From assembly GCA_963576565.1 (NCBI GenBank), contig OY755039.1, forward strand, positions 131,767,140-131,831,139: DNA of 64,000 nucleotides, written 5' to 3'. Position 1 is the stretch's first letter. Each line of letters opens with the position of its first letter. The position numbers were made by a program, and so were the translations under genes. The stretch comes from Aspidapion aeneum (taxonomy: Eukaryota > Arthropoda > Insecta > Coleoptera > Brentidae). Positions 28,838 through 40,248 of the stretch are shown in pieces. The notes beneath the pieces were generated by a model. The model searched no databases. It saw nothing but the letters and a program-made list of their open reading frames with translations, and was not told where the DNA came from.

Positions 28838-29232
28838 CGTTATAACTAAACGGTAAACCATTATAGGTATTTAAACTATACATACCAAAGCATAAATCCA
28901 ACTTGTATTTGTACTTATTTTCAGTCGGAACGTGTGAGAATAATATTTAAATGTTTAAAGCGCACTCCGTGTTCTCGGAACTATACTTAGATTTAGCAAA
29001 TCAATGTAATATTATTCTTGTTGAAACACAGTATGTTATCTTTAAGCCATACTTTTAGTTTTAAGTTAGTGTTCGATTATGTAGTCATTAATTATATCCA
29101 TTCCTAGAGAAGATAGAGTGCGAATTTAGCAATATAAAACATTTCAAATCGAGATGAGTCTTCTTTTAAGTAGAAAAATATATTTTGTTTTGATTTCAGC
29201 AAATAATTATTTTGTTTTAAAAAAATTGCTAT
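28838..29232. other. No gene seen
   Basis: AT-rich spacer between two inverted-repeat elements, without coding pattern. Confidence 0.5.
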
Positions 29233-29234
29233 TA

Positions 29235-29512
29235 GGGACTTATTGGAATAAAACCTAACTTTATTTTAGAATCGACTTTATTCTGACACATTTACACAGA
29301 AAACTAACAGCTGACCTCTCAAAATGGACATACGAAAGCCAAATTTAATAATACAGTCGCTAACTTCCATTTAATAAATACCGACACTAATAAATCCGGT
29401 TTTTAAATACACAAAGGCCGAATTTTGAAGCAAAGCAGCTGGTTTTTATATGTAAATCTGTCACCGTAGGGTCGATTTTAAAATAAGGTCAGGTTTTATT
29501 CCAATAAGTGTC
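29235..29512. mobile_element. TA-flanked MITE, copy 1
   Basis: Terminal inverted repeats of about 40 bp start GGGACTTATTGGAATAAAAC on the left and GACACTTATTGGAATAAAAC in inverted form on the right. TA flanks both ends. A second copy at 44401-44589 shares the interior (accgacactaataaatccgg) but lacks about 90 bp near the left end. Superfamily Tc1/mariner is inferred from the TA target. Confidence 0.88.
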
Positions 29513-29649
29513 TATTGTTTTCTTCAATCAAGACCGCAGCAATCGTTATCTTGATTTGAAAGATTTTATGTGCCGATCAAGAAAATTAGTATTTCTTCAA
29601 TATAGTTTATTATGTGTTTTATTTTCAGTAATCCTTTGTTTAATTTGTT

Positions 29650-31572
29650 TCTTAAATGATTTTAAAATGTGTGATTCCTTTTACTTTTATCCCACTACTA
29701 TCAATGAGGTTAAATATGCCCTGAGTGAAATATCAAATAAAAAATCTTCTGGTGAGGACGGTCTTTCAGTTGAAGTTCTCTCTAAACTTCCTGACAGTGC
29801 CTTTATTGCGCTTTCAGAGGCTATAAACAACTCTTGGAGTACAGGAATCTTTCCTTCAAGTTTAAAAAAGGGGTTGGTAATACCGCTACATAAAGGAGGG
29901 GTGACAAACGAGCCTAGCAATTTTAGACCAATTTCTCTGCTATCCACCTTATCCAAGGTTCTAGAAAAAATAGTAAAGAAGAGGATCTGGGACTTCCTTA
30001 AATTTCATAGCCTTATTTGTTTTAACCAGTTTGGTTTTAAACCAGCTAGGGGGACTCATGATGCCATTTTTACCTTTCTAGAACATGTATATAACAATAT
30101 CAACAACAAGTAGGCTTCAGCAGCAGTGTTTTGTGATCTATCGAAAGCATTTGACTGTGTAGATCACGAAATACTGCTGCGAAAGCTGGAAAAATATGGC
30201 ATTAGGGGTACCGCCCTTGAATGGTTTAGGTCCTACCTCAGTGAAAGGTGTCAAGTGGTTTTGGGTTCACAGGATAGTTCATCGGCGATGGGAGTGACGT
30301 GTGGGGTCCCACAAGGATCAGTTTTAGGCACCCTTCTCTTTTTAATTTATATTAACGACATCGTCAAATTAGACATCTCGGGAATATTTACTCTCTTCGC
30401 GGATGACACTTCTGTCTTCTTGTGGTGCCAAGGATGTTGAAACCCTTAAATTGATAATTTCCCAAGACCTTAAAAAAATTAAGTCCGGGTGTGATGCGAT
30501 AAATTAGCTTTTAATATAAATAAAACGAACATAATGGGCTTTAAATGCGACATGTCGGGAATTAACTTGGTTGATGAACCACTGGCACAACAGGAATCTA
30601 CAAAGTTCCTTGGTATTGTAATAGACTCCAGCTTGGTAAAAAATTATCTTCTGCGTGCTTTGGAGCTCTGGAGTTGCACGATCAGTCTATTTTGCACTAT
30701 TTGAATCACGTTTAAGGTACGGCATATCATTTTGGGGATCGACCAACAAATTTCTTTTCAAAACTCTTTTTATTTTGCAAAAAAAGGCAGTGCGATTCAT
30801 CTCCAAAGTACACCAAAGAGATAGTTGTAGACCACATTTTAAATCAGAGAAAATTCTAACCATGACATCTTTGTACATCCTGGAAATATGTACATTAATT
30901 TATAAAAACAATTATAACATTGCTGCTGGAAATGGAGTACCGCTACATGATACCCGCCATGCTGGTGATTTGCCCTTGCCAATTCCAAGATCAAATCTAA
31001 CCAAATCTTCCCTCATCTATGAAGGGAAATTTTTTTTTAATTCGTCGCGTAGATTAAAATCATTACAAACAATTAGGTTATTTAGAAAGACTCTTAAAAG
31101 CATTTTAGTAGAGAAAGCATACTATGATTTGGCTGAATTTTATAATGACTCACCAGTTTAAATGTTCCTATTTCTTCTTTTTTATTCCTTTTTTTCAGTA
31201 AATTTGAAATTAAGTAGGATATTATATTTGTATTTTTTATCTAGTTTTTTATATACCTATGTGTGTCGTTTTTATTTATTTATGCTAAAATTTTTTGTCC
31301 AAATCTGTCTGTTTTTAAGTATGTTTACTGTGTCTTTTATACCATGTTGACCCTTTTAATTTTAAGCTATAAACAATTTTAAACTATTAAGTAAGAAGTG
31401 TACATTTTAATTACTTTGACTTTAATAGGTAAATTTTATATATTTTTATAATATTGTTTTTTGTAGCCTTATTAATCAATTTATTTATAGTAGTTTTTTA
31501 GCAGGCTTTGTCTTTGTGAAACACAGTTTTCCTTTATGACATAAAGCATTTTTGATTGATTGATTGATTGAA
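29650..31572 (+). pseudogene. CR1/Jockey-like LINE, 5'-truncated, with stops and frameshifts
   Basis: The reverse transcriptase is traceable: [91 protein letters not shown] and FADDTSVFL. An in-frame TAG at 30111-30113 splits it before [12 protein letters not shown] frameshift follows the FADD motif. The C-terminal frame 30655-31158 ends LVEKAYYDLAEFYNDSPV, matching the LINE at 12.4 kb. The 3' UTR closes with aaagcatttttgattgattg and (GATT)n, the short-repeat tail typical of CR1-like elements. The endonuclease is missing. Confidence 0.88.
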
Positions 31573-31789
31573 TTTTAACCTCCATTAGGCGGGTGGATTA
31601 AATATATGTAATCTACGATATTTTCAGCAATTACCAATTAGAAACTAGCTTGTGGGGGGGGGATCGCCCGCTTGAGTAGCTGTCAATCATACGATCAAGC
31701 ATCTTCATAGTATGGACTTAATAGGCGAAGTGCGCGTTGTTCTAAGTTAGTGGGGGTCAAATACAACTGACCATCCATTGCAATCTACG

Positions 31790-33654
31790 CGCCTAATTAC
31801 GGAACGAATGGGTTCAAATCCACAGGCATCTACCCATTCAATAAAGATATTTTTACAGAGGCTGATTTTCTGCCATCTTCAGTTACCGACAGAGAACAAG
31901 AAAATTTAGAAAATGTGAAGCCGACACGAGCAAGAATACTAGATATGAAACCAAAGATCCACCTGATGATCAAAAAGCTGGCACTGCGCACAATGAAGTT
32001 CGTCAGAATGAGGCCTCTAATGAACCGAACCGAACCTCTTGTTTCAAATCGTGCTTCTACGTCAAACACTGTCGTTGATCGTACAGCGCAAACCCCAGAT
32101 AACACATCAGATGAAAAAAAATTAGCAGCTAAATCACAGCCTGCTGCCAAAGAGAACTCATGTTTGTTGAAAAATTTCTTGACACCGCTTGAGTTACGAA
32201 GATTTTCAAAAGCAGCTCCCAGAGAAAATGTAACTCGAAAACGAAAAACGAAGAAAAGTGTTATTTTACCGGACACACACACATGAAAGAGCTTTCTTAC
32301 AAAACAGAGGAAAAGAAAACCCCTACAACGGCGGCAGTTAAGAGAGTGAAACGAAAGATATCAGAAGTTTCAGATAATAAGAAGAAGCCGAAAAGGTCAC
32401 GAAAGAGATAATAAATGAAATAGATTCCGAATCTGAAAGTGAGAAAATTGAGCTCGTTGACACTTCTGATGACGAATTAACCTTGGAGGATCTTAGATAT
32501 CTAATAATGCAAGAATACAGCAATGACTTGGAATCTTATGAAATAGATGAAAGCACTAACATTTCGAAAGATGCGTTCGTCTTACAGTTTGAACAAAATG
32601 TCCACTACGTCGCCAAAATCTTGGAAGTTGTGAGCTCAGAAGAATTAAGAGTTTCATATCTAAGAAAAAGTGTAGGAAAAAGTCTTGAACTCATTCTATT
32701 TTCCTGATGTTCCTGACATTCATATGGCGTTGAGATCTGATTTTGTTCTGTTATTACCGCAACTCATAGAACGATCTAACAAAAGCTAGCTTCGTATTCT
32801 AGGTTTGGATTAGAATTTACAACCTTAGTTGTACGTTGATTTATTATTGTTAATAATCTGTCAGTGTAGTTCAGAATTTAGTAGCTTAGTTTTACGTAAA
32901 AAATTTTTGATAACTAACTTTTTTTTGACATATAAAACCGTTCTTTTTGATATACTTTATTGACCAATTGCAACAACATTAAATCTGACTAAAAGTCATG
33001 CCTCAAACTATCCCCCACTCTTTTGTTGCATGAGTCCAAGTGAGATAGGTGATAAAATTCACTGATTTAAAATTGGTGCAAGCGATTCTAAGTAATTTTT
33101 CTTCAGCCAGGCAGTTATATTAACTATGTTCCAATGTGTACCACCATGTGTGTCACTGTGTACTACCATTGGTACACAGTGACACAAATGTAACATCATT
33201 TTTTCAAATTTTTGAAGTGTAAACTTCTTTAGGCGCGTTTAGCAGTTTTTGTGGGTAGTGAATTGAACTGAGCCGTCAGGCTCGGCTATGTAATACCAAT
33301 TCGGGTGAAATCCGCTCGAGTCGACTAACTGTGAGAAACATTCAGCGAGCGATATGATGATGCAGATGAAGGCCAGTACACAGAAGAGTTCGGTTCGGTC
33401 CGCTTTGCAGAATATTTTGCGGGCCAGTATTATTCATTTCGCCTTGTTAAAGTTTAAACTTCTGCCGTGTGGTCTTAAGCACACACAATTTTTTTTTTTG
33501 GTTTTTTAAATTTTTGTAACAAATAAATATCAGATATTATATATAGCACAAATAATGAAGTGGGACATGCAGTAATAGTTTGGTTTTCCACGCACAACCT
33601 CTGGGCACAACAGATAGTTTTCGAAAAGTTGTGTCACTGTCTACTACTCTCTCC
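31790..33654 (+). pseudogene. Decayed relative of the pogo-like transposase and its 3' end
   Basis: The frame GFKSTGIYPFNKDIFTEADF then LPSSVTDRE corresponds to the region just after the catalytic core of the 3.2-5.5 kb transposase. Downstream pieces AFVLQFEQNVHYVAKILEVV and LRVSYLRKS match its C-terminal domain. A frameshift near 32700 is followed by PDVPDIHMALRSDF and a stop at 32787-32789. The catalytic domain is gone. The right end (gtgtcactgtctactactctctcc, in two parts) resembles the TIR CACTGTGGAACACTCTCCCC and is followed by TA. A perfect 14-bp hairpin, gtgtcactgtgtac / gtacacagtgacac, lies at 33150-33185. Confidence 0.78.
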
Positions 33655-33849
33655 TATATGTCACACCCGTCCAGCAATTTTATTTTTAAGAGAAACAACT
33701 TGTTTATGTCCACAACAAATTTTAGCACCTTATCTTGGATAACTAAGCTCCTATTAGCTTACACTACTACTATGAGCTATGGTGATCCTAATTTTTTCGA
33801 GAAAAAAAAGTTGCTCCAATTTTAAATCCTTTTATATATCTTTGCGTTT

Positions 33850-33879
33850 CAGATAATTTTGAAACTTTTTTGTTGCGCC

Positions 33880-33913
<34 letters not shown>

Positions 33914-34350
33914 ATGTCTGTCTGTAACGACTAACGCGCATAACTCAAAAACCACTTTCCCGATTTTAATGAAATTTGGTACCTAGGCTGGCTTTTGGGT
34001 CGAGATGGTCCCATTTAAAAATGAACAAAATTCACCGAACACAAGCCAAATAAAAGGGTGGGGGAAGATCTCAAAAATTAGAGGTTATGTAAAAATACGG
34101 CGTGTGTCATATCAAATGAAAGGTAATTGAGTCTGGAGTTAAACAAAATACATTTTAGTTTATTTTAAAAAAAGGGTGGGGGTAAATTTCAAAAATTAGA
34201 GTTTACGTGGAAGTATGGCGTGTGTGATATCAAACGAAAGGTAATTGAAAATACATTTTAGTTTAAAAAAAGGGTAGGGGTAAATTTAGGTCTGGAATTG
34301 AATATTAGCTCACACGTACACTCTAACTATAGTACCTAGTGTGAGCTGAA
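33850..34350. repeat. (CTGT)n microsatellite followed by ~100-120-bp tandem units
   Basis: A run of ctgt units (about 33884-33926) precedes three units with aaagggtgggggtaaatttc-like cores (about 34054, 34173, 34271). The end (34308-34349) holds agctcacacgtac and an inverted tagtgtgagct. The layout (G-rich tandem units closed by a gtgtgagct motif) parallels 22960-23668. Such structures resemble non-autonomous Helitron-like elements, but I see no defining Helitron ends. Confidence 0.7.
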
Positions 34351-35255
34351 GTGCCCATAATTTGGCAGAGCATTTTTTTTGTGTTCAACATCCACACCAT
34401 AAATTTCTTTTAAAAAATTATTATTTTTTATTTCTTGGAAGAAAATAAAGCAATAGAATTTTAAATCACTTAAAATAATAATGTATATGTCCTTATAATT
34501 ACTGCCAAGTTTCATTGCTCTACTTTACATTTGAATTTTATACAGAATTTTATTGAGATAGATGCAATTAAAAATAAAACACCCTGTATCTTTGCTCTGT
34601 ACTGGGTTCGGGATGAGTATCACTTATTAAAATAATACTATAGTTTTATTATGGTACGCAAAAATGCAGACAAAAGTGGCTTAGGCTCCGGACTATAAGT
34701 AGAGTTAGATATCGAGAAGAGCGTTTTGGTTTTTTATGTTTTGTTGGATGATCCGTGATACGAGTAAGAGCGATTTCAAAATATTGCTGGATGTCCCTAT
34801 AAAATTAAAATTTCGATTTTATAATATTACCTATGGTATGGTTAACTTAACTTAAAAACGTAAATTCAATTATGGACCATGAAAATGTAAAGAAGCATCT
34901 CGTGAGAATCAACACCAAGCAACAAAAAATACTTTTTCTGCTTCATTTACCAATTTCAGTACAAAAACTGTCGTTTTGTCCCGAGCCGCTTACACTTTAA
35001 TACATTTAGTCCTCTTGTTGGCCTTTAGACAAAGAAGATTAATTTAAAGCTTTTTACCAAGTAGTCATTTTAATAAGATCACACAAAATTAGATTAGATG
35101 AAGAAATCCTTGTTTTTTGTTGCTGTTAATTTTTAAAACAGACAGTCCCGATAAAAGAACTGCAAAATTTTTTGTCTTCAGAACCTTCTTACGTGAATTT
35201 ATTTATCAAGTATATGTTAGGTCTGGTATTAGTGTAATTAGTATGTTTGCAATTA
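34351..35255. other. No gene seen
   Basis: AT-rich. Contains aaacaccctgtatc near 34579, a motif similar to the ends of the palindrome at 23829-24926, but no extended match is visible. Confidence 0.45.
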
Positions 35256-35257
35256 CA

Positions 35258-36628
35258 GAGCTATAACAAAAATTTCTGTGATTCCCAAGGTCTTTGAAGA
35301 AGAAAATAGTAACACAGACAGTTACCCCAGCTTTCAAGCTTTTGGACGCTTTGGAGGGGCGGCATCAGGTTGATGTAATCTATACCGACTTCTCCAAAGC
35401 GTTTAACAAGGTAGATCAAAAAATTTTGCTAAAGAAGCTGGAAGCTGTGGGTTTTGGTGGAACTTTCCTTAAATGGACTCAAAGCCTGTTGTCGAATAGA
35501 AGGCAAGTAATTAAAATAAATAACATCATTTCCAGTCCTTTTACAGTTACCTCAGGTGTTCCACAAGGTGGACATTTTTCTCCACTTCTTTTTGATATCT
35601 TTATAAATGATGCTCCTGATGTCTTGAAAATACAGAGCATGTTTTACTGTGATGATGGCAAATTTTACAAAGTAATTGTTGATCCTCGAGACGGTGGGGA
35701 ATTGCAGAATGATTTGAATAATTTAGCCCAATGGTGTAGCAACAACAACTTGCAATTAAATGTTGATAAGTGCAAAATTATTACATTCTCTCGCAAGAGG
35801 AATCAAATAAAGTTTGATTATTCTATAAATAATATAAGTTTAGAAAGGGTTGAAGCTATCAAAGACTTGGGCGTGTGGTTTGATGCCGAATTGTCATTTA
35901 ATGTGCATATTAAGTTAACAACCAGTAGGGCACTTAAACTGTTGGGTTTCGTCTGGCGAACTTTAAAAGATTTTAACAATATTTATATATTAAAAAATGT
36001 TTACTGTGCAACAGTTAGATCTGTTTTGGAATATGCGAGCATAGTGTGGTCTCCATACTATAAGAAATATATCGACATGATCGAAAGAGTACAAAAAAAG
36101 TTCCTAAGAATGATTTCATTTAAATTAAATATTCCTAATGATATTATTAACTATAAAGATATTTTGAATGTATTGTCTTTGACAACTCTTGAGCAGAGAA
36201 GGGAAGCTCAAGATTTATGTTTTTTATTTAAAGTCATCAACTCAATTATAGATTCATCGGAGCTCCTTGGAAACATAAATTTAAAAGTACCTTATGGAAA
36301 CAGAAACTCAGAATTATTTAACATTAACTTTCATAATACAAATTACGGTTTCCACTCCCCTCTAACAAGAGTTGTCAGACTAGCAAATGAAAATTTTAGT
36401 GATTAAGATTTATTTAGCAGTGCTTTAGTGCAAATTAAAAAAAAAATACAAGAAAAACAAGGCTTGTCATCCTCCTAGTTTCTCGTTCTGTACTTTTGTC
36501 AATTACAAGTGATTTATAAGTTTCAATCTTAAGCGATTATTGATATCAAATATTAAAAAAAAAAATTGTAAAAAATTGTAAATGCTATATGCGTCAATAA
36601 ACAAAATTCAAAAAAAAATTCAAAAAAT
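35258..36628 (+). pseudogene. 5'-truncated Jockey-like LINE
   Basis: Begins with ITKISVIPKVFEE, then changes frame into a long open stretch to a stop at 36404-36406. It shows DVIYTDFSKAFNKVDQKILL, SSPFTVTSGVPQGGHFSPLL, the catalytic site as YCDDGKF in place of the usual FADD, and NLQLNVDKCKIITFSRK. The C-terminal tail FHSPLTRVVRLANE resembles the end of other insect LINEs. After a 3' UTR, aataaacaaaattcaaaaaa closes the element with an A-rich tail. The catalytic aspartates are kept, but the N-terminal endonuclease and much of the fingers are missing. Confidence 0.88.
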
Positions 36629-36659
36629 TTGCCAACATTTTAAAGAAATCATTTTTTGC

Positions 36660-36735
36660 AAAGGGGCGGTTGAGTAAACCGTCAGTCTAGCAAGAGGAAG
36701 GTCCCATGTTTAATTCCAGGTTAAGGTATAAACGT
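36660..36735 (+). other. tRNA-like (possible SINE head) sequence
   Basis: Ggggcggttgagtaaaccgt followed by aaggtcccatgtttaattcc resembles a tRNA head with a degenerate B-box (GGTTCGAnTCC-like: tgtttaattcc). The A-box is poor. It lies directly downstream of the LINE tail. Low certainty. Confidence 0.25.
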
Positions 36736-36816
36736 TTTCTTTTCTTATTTTTCTTATTTATGTTTTTGTCCTTATGCCACCAGCTTCCTCTGTTATAAGA
36801 AATATAATTTGCCCGC

Positions 36817-38685
36817 ATTACCCAAGTAACATTTCTTTATTTATAGCAGAAGCTAAAAGGTTGCCAGCGCCTTTCCTTAAAACCATTAGTTTTAATGTTT
36901 GGTCACTAGCACGTTCCCATTACCCTTATATACCCCTTAGACCTCCTAAATGAGACTCCACAATTGGTTCGGTTCGGTTCGGTTCGGTTCGGTTCGGTTC
37001 GGTTCGGTTCATTGGCAACCTATGTATTAAACTCACTATAAAACCATAAGAAATAAACGCTAGCTTCGCCCTCTAGCGGTTCCACCAGTATAGAACCTTT
37101 TAGAGCCTAAAGCTTATACCAGGTTCTAATAGCAACTCAGAAACGTCCTCTATCCTGTTATAAAACTATATTTGGTAATTTGGTATCCTGGCAATTCTGT
37201 TAAATACCATAATACCTTGAGTAAAGAAATTTTCCTATAAAAGCTTTAGCGATATTTTAGATTCACAATGGCTATAAAAAATAATTTAGGTCATAAAATT
37301 GCCAAAAATGTCAGAGTCCCAAAATTATTGTATCTATATATGAGGAGTTTGGCGTTTTGTGGATCATCAAATTGCCTGCCAGACTTATTTTTCTGATAAA
37401 ATCGTATCTGAAAAGCTCTCAAAACAAGCGCGCCAGCTAAAAATGCTTTTTAATAGTTTTTTGATAACTAAATAACAAATATTTAAAATAAAAAAAATTA
37501 ATTTACTATATTCACCATTAAAAAAGTCTGTTTGGTTTACATAAATCAAAATTAAAGTTAAATTATTGTTAAAAAACACTGCTAAAACGACTAAGAGATA
37601 AATATTTTCTGTATACAATATTTTTAAAATAATTCTTTATACGCCATTATCGTTTTATAGTGGTCACTTGGTTTTGTTTGTTACTCTATCTCAACAAGGA
37701 TTTTTTAGTGCGCTTATGAAACCAATAAAAAAGAGAAGGTAAACATATTCAACATAACCTCACTTAAATTTTTGGTATTTATTTTTTAAAGTGTTAAATT
37801 TAAATGTTTTTTATCGTGCAATTTGCACACAATCAGGAGGGCCAGTGCAATGATATCCGTTGTGACTGCAGGTTGGAGGGAAACCTCTTATATTGGACGT
37901 TTACACAGGCCTTATCTAGGCTTGGGTGCCCTACCCAGGAGGATAATAAATAATCAATCTTGCAATAGGTAGGTACCAATCTGTACCTAGGTATATCTGT
38001 TATTTTACCAGAAGTACCTAAAAAAACTAAAACACGAAAGTATTTATTTTTTTCTGTTAAAACCCTTAAGGAAACAAGGTTTTATATGACCGCCTATTTA
38101 ATATGCAGCTATGGGTAACTATAAATACAAAAGAATCAAGTTTACCTTTAAGCCTTCCTATAAAACCTTTTAAAATGCCTAAAAGTAATGGCAAAAACCA
38201 AAAGTCTAAAGTTTATATTTACCGCTCTTAAAAACCTTAAGGAAACTAGGTTCTATATGGCGGCCTATATAATCATATTTACTATTAAACTACTGGTAAC
38301 TACAAAAACAAAAGGATATAAGGTAACCTTTTAGCCCTATTATAAAACACTTTTGTTATGACCTAAAGGAATGAAAAAAATTAAGTGACCAAAGTTTATA
38401 TTTATTTCTTTTTAAAAATTTTAGGTAAACGGGTTTTATAAGACCATCTTTATAAATCAGATATCAATAAAACCAAAAGTATCTAAAAGGAACAGAAGGA
38501 ATATCAGTTTTATTATACTCCCTTTATAAATCACTTTAGGGTTGTATAACACCTCTTTAGGTAATTGGCAATATAAATTACCTTTATGTAGCCAAATTGA
38601 TCCTAAAAGCCATAACAGCACCCTCTAAAAAGCCTTGGAACCAAATTAATAAAACCTTGAGTGGTAATAATGTTACTTGGGTAAT
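36817..38685. mobile_element. TIR element with internal ~170-bp tandem units
   Basis: ATTACCCAAGTAACATT (36817-36833) and its exact reverse complement (38669-38685) bound 1.87 kb without coding capacity. Inside, the motif ccttaaggaaac(a/t)aggtt(t/c)tatat recurs around 38065 and 38235, with a further diverged unit near 38415. A (TTCGG)n run is at 36966-37012. No target duplication is clear, and the superfamily is unknown. Confidence 0.72.
36966..37012. repeat. (TTCGG)n microsatellite
   Basis: About nine uninterrupted ggttc units. It differs from the insect telomere repeat TTAGG by one base, but it is embedded in a TIR element and not at a chromosome end. Confidence 0.9.
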
Positions 38686-40246
38686 AGCACCTCCTAAACA
38701 AAAAGCCACATAATAAAAGGTAGTTTTCAGCTTTTTTGGACTTTTATTTTAAATGTTTAATTCAACAGCCAACGAATATTAGAGTTATATAAAATAATGC
38801 ATTTAAAATGCGATATATTTTACAAACATTTTTAAAAACAGCGTCTAACTAGCTGTCAGCCGTGATGAGTGAGTACTGTAGTACTCAATCTATTTATAAG
38901 GACATATACACTGGACATTTTGAGTTAATTAATATTTTTATGTTTATATATATTGAGTTAATTAACATGTTTATGTTTTTTTGGCAAAAACCTGTGAGAA
39001 AAATTACAAATACATCTTAAAAATCCAAAACTTTTATAAAGAAAATTTATCTTGAAAATTAGTGGTTTTGGACGACCTTAAATTTTTACCTAGTCTTCCT
39101 TGACATTTGCTTCTGGCAAGCAAAAACGCCGCATATTCCCAATTTTTATGAGGCATACCCTAATATAAGAGCCGCATGTGATGTGTAATGGTTTTACTTT
39201 AGCAGAGCGGCACGCATATTTGTATACAACACCCAGGATCGCCACTCCGCTTTCGCCCGAACATCTCTGGTAAATAGCAGACGATATGGTAAATCGTTTG
39301 GGTAACTAACACCCGTGATCGCAAAAATGTTCGTTAAAAATCAGTCTGGAACAATCTTTCTTAAGAAAGAATTCGTAAATTTCTAACATACATATATTTT
39401 TTTAAAACATACTCTCCTGACCTCTTTCCCGGGATCCTAGAGAATGTATAACCTAACCGTTGTCAATCGATCGCCAACGTAACCGAACCGTGTCAATGTA
39501 GAATAGGGCTTCATTGACACGGTTACGGCAGCGTTCGGGCTACAACCGAATCGCAATCATGGACGTCGTTTACAAATATGCGAGCGGCACGTTCTATGAT
39601 TTTTTTTAGGTTTGAGTAATAAAGTGACCTTAAGCAATGCAATCTTTTAAGTTTAAGATAAATTTGTTAGCAAATAGGAATGTCCGCCATTTTGAATTTT
39701 TTATAAGTTTGAATCAAAATTCATAATCAATGATTTAAAATGCCGCCAAGTTCCACTTTCCAAATTTGATACTGCTTATCGATTCATCAATGGGAATCTC
39801 CGCCATTTTGCATATTGGCATGAAATGCTGACAGGAAGGCTGCTAGACCCATATTATCCCGAACTAGAGACGCGACAAACTCTTCATAGTCAAAATTATT
39901 TAAGTCAAAATCAAAGGAAGAAAATATCGGTCCTCTGTACTCTAGTGATGTTACTCACCGCTGACCATTTAAATTATTTTAGTGAAACGCCAATGAATTT
40001 GGCAAGAAAATAACAACCAAAAAATGTTAATTTCAGTGACTTTGATGGGTTTGTCGCGTCTCTTTTTAGTAAAAATATGTCATACATACAGGGTGTCTAT
40101 CGCGAACAAGTTTTAGGGTATACCAATATTGACACATGCTTTTTGATAAAGTTTTGACATGTCTTTTTCTATATTCGGTCCTAGAACCAATACCAAGGAA
40201 GGAATCACCTATAGTGAAAACTTTACCCAATGTATCTTAGCAACGC
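38686..40246. other. No gene; contains a 13-bp-arm hairpin
   Basis: aaccgtgtcaatg and cattgacacggtt (about 39487-39527) form a perfect stem around a 13-nt spacer. The only open frame of note (39825-40013) shows no family. Two copies of gaat(g/c)tccgccattttg at 39679 and 39792 suggest a diverged local duplication. Confidence 0.45.
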
Positions 40247-40248
40247 TA

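Noticed and set aside
36966..37012. (TTCGG)n as interstitial telomere repeat
   Set aside because: The insect repeat is TTAGG (TCAGG in many beetles); this run is inside a TIR element and has no accompanying telomeric features.
39825..40013. 62-codon open frame
   Set aside because: No family, no splice sites, and no support beyond length.
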